Below are positions 43,206 through 43,761 of a stretch of DNA of 43,761 nt, in pieces; positions within the stretch are counted from its first letter, which is position 1; each line of letters starts with the position of its first letter. Made by a program: the position numbers and the translations under genes. This stretch comes from Seleniivibrio sp. (GTDB taxonomy: Bacteria; Chrysiogenota; Deferribacteres; Deferribacterales; Geovibrionaceae). A model generated the notes under the pieces. It did no database searches, had not been told where the DNA came from, and worked only from the letters and a program-made list of their open reading frames with translations. The stretch lies in contig NZ_JAJOIL010000002.1 of NCBI RefSeq assembly GCF_021209385.1, forward strand, positions 1-43,761. The letters run 5' to 3'.

Positions 43206-43656
43206 AAATCTTTGCGCCGGATACGGCGAGATAGGCGTTCTGTTCGACGTCTCCATGCGTGTGGAGGCGGGCGAAGTTGTGAGCATCATCGGTGCGAACG
43301 GTGCGGGCAAATCCAGCCTGCTCAAAGCGCTTTCCGGTCTCATCCGCCCGTCGTCCGGCAAAATAACCTTTAACGGCGAGGATATTACTAAGCTCCCCGC
43401 CGACGAGATAGTGGGCAGGGGACTTATCCACGTTCCCGAAGGCAGAAGGCTTTTCAGCCTTATGACCGTTTTCGAGAACCTTGAGATGGGCGCTTTCAGC
43501 AAGCGCGCACAGAAGGATTTCAAAAAGAATCTGGAGGACGTGCATAACCTGTTTCCGCGACTGAAAGAACGGGAAAAACAGCTCGCAGGAACGCTTTCCG
43601 GCGGTGAACAGCAGATGGTCGCCATCGGAAGGGGCGTAAGCTCCCCTATTAAGTAG
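43186..43656 (+). pseudogene. livF: Second livF, truncated by an IS3-family insertion
   Basis: The frame starts at ATG 43186 (GGGGGA five bases upstream). It has Walker A GANGAGKSS and the signature LSGGEQQMVAIGRG. After 'AIGRG' (about base 43635) the LivF sequence stops: where the intact copy at 4240 continues with 'LMSLPKLMMLDEPSLG', this one reads VSSPIK and ends. The frame has 156 codons instead of about 234 and lacks Walker B, the D-loop and the H-switch. An IS element begins at the break. The truncated product should not hydrolyse ATP. The rest of the gene may lie beyond the window. Confidence 0.9.
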
Positions 43657-43761
43657 ACGTTTCATAAGCAGAGTTTTTCTGGCAAACTATAAAAGCTAGG
43701 AGGCTCGTTTTGAAGAAGTCACGATTCACAGAGACACAGATAATTTCAATTCTTAAAGAAG
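43636..43761 (+). mobile_element. IS3-family insertion sequence, left end (runs off window)
   Basis: The sequence changes from LivF coding DNA at about 43635/43636 to a non-coding leader with an IS-end-like start (AGCTCCCCTATTAAGTAGAC), then a transposase gene with its own ribosome site. The style resembles IS3-family ends of the IS2/IS407 type. The right end, second transposase frame and target duplication lie outside the window. Confidence 0.82.
43710..43761 (+). CDS. IS3-family transposase OrfA (partial)
   Basis: The first 17 codons of an OrfA-type protein, a helix-turn-helix DNA-binding subunit that acts with OrfB through frameshifting. The TTG start at 43710 follows AGGAGG (43698-43703). 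The visible peptide 'MKKSRFTETQIISILKE' is the standard beginning of IS3-family OrfA proteins. The window ends inside the gene. Confidence 0.88.
   Translation, partial: MKKSRFTETQIISILKE

Noticed and set aside
42627-43625. A 332-codon minus-strand frame opposite livG2/livF2
   Set aside because: It is the antisense image of two recognisable ABC ATPases; low-complexity translation and no ribosome site.

Overview
The window reads as one chromosome segment of a Gram-negative (diderm) bacterium. It carries outer-membrane efflux and RND components, lipoproteins, amino-acid ABC importers of the Liv type, many [4Fe-4S] proteins and several sigma-54-dependent regulators. The gene mix and style would fit an anaerobic or respiratory bacterium such as a member of the Deferribacterota, but no marker gene here proves that. 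Most genes share one moderate-GC codon style. The exception is an AT-rich restriction-modification island (about 5.74-7.72 kb).

Layout. (1) 0.2-5.6 kb: a complete branched-chain/polar amino-acid ABC importer (livK-livH-livM-livG-livF) ending with an AcuB-like CBS-ACT protein. A terminator and a repeat-rich spacer separate the binding-protein gene from the rest. (2) 5.7-7.7 kb: a tail-to-tail, overlapping Eco47II/Sau96I-like R-M pair whose methylase has an N-terminal helix-turn-helix. (3) 7.7-12.1 kb: a minus-strand araC-MFS-pirin operon, divergent from an Fe-S aldo/keto reductase. (4) 12.1-15.0 kb: an ArsP_1-type permease, a TIGR03943/DUF1980 partner split into two genes, and a CsgG-like lipoprotein. 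(5) 15.2-21.9 kb, minus strand: an aldo/keto reductase, a winged-helix/ferredoxin protein and an RND efflux pump (pump plus adaptor, no outer-membrane channel). (6) 22.1-25.7 kb: an unusual radical SAM protein fused to a periplasmic-binding-protein-like domain, and an orphan 7TM-PAS histidine kinase. (7) 25.7-32.2 kb: a GAF-type sigma-54 activator divergent from an azoreductase-NodT-EmrA-EmrB operon. That operon has a clear -24/-12 promoter and an upstream inverted-repeat operator cluster. (8) 32.2-43.7 kb: a two-component system (dCache-PAS kinase plus NtrC-type regulator), aldehyde dehydrogenase, 4-aminobutyrate-type aminotransferase and a second Liv importer. The last gene of that importer (livF) is cut by an IS3-family element that runs off the window end.

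How it works together. Region 8 looks like a self-contained omega-amino-acid (GABA-like) uptake and catabolism locus. The aminotransferase would make a semialdehyde, the dehydrogenase would oxidise it, the Liv system would import the amine, and the kinase/regulator pair would control transcription. Three -24/-12 elements (before the kinase, the dehydrogenase and the aminotransferase) and a shared GGTCAA-N6-TTGACC palindrome before the last two genes support this. Region 7 is a second, independent sigma-54 circuit that probably controls detoxification and export of quinone-, nitro- or azo-type compounds. These functional links are inference. The promoter sequences, operators, overlaps and the IS junction are read directly from the sequence.
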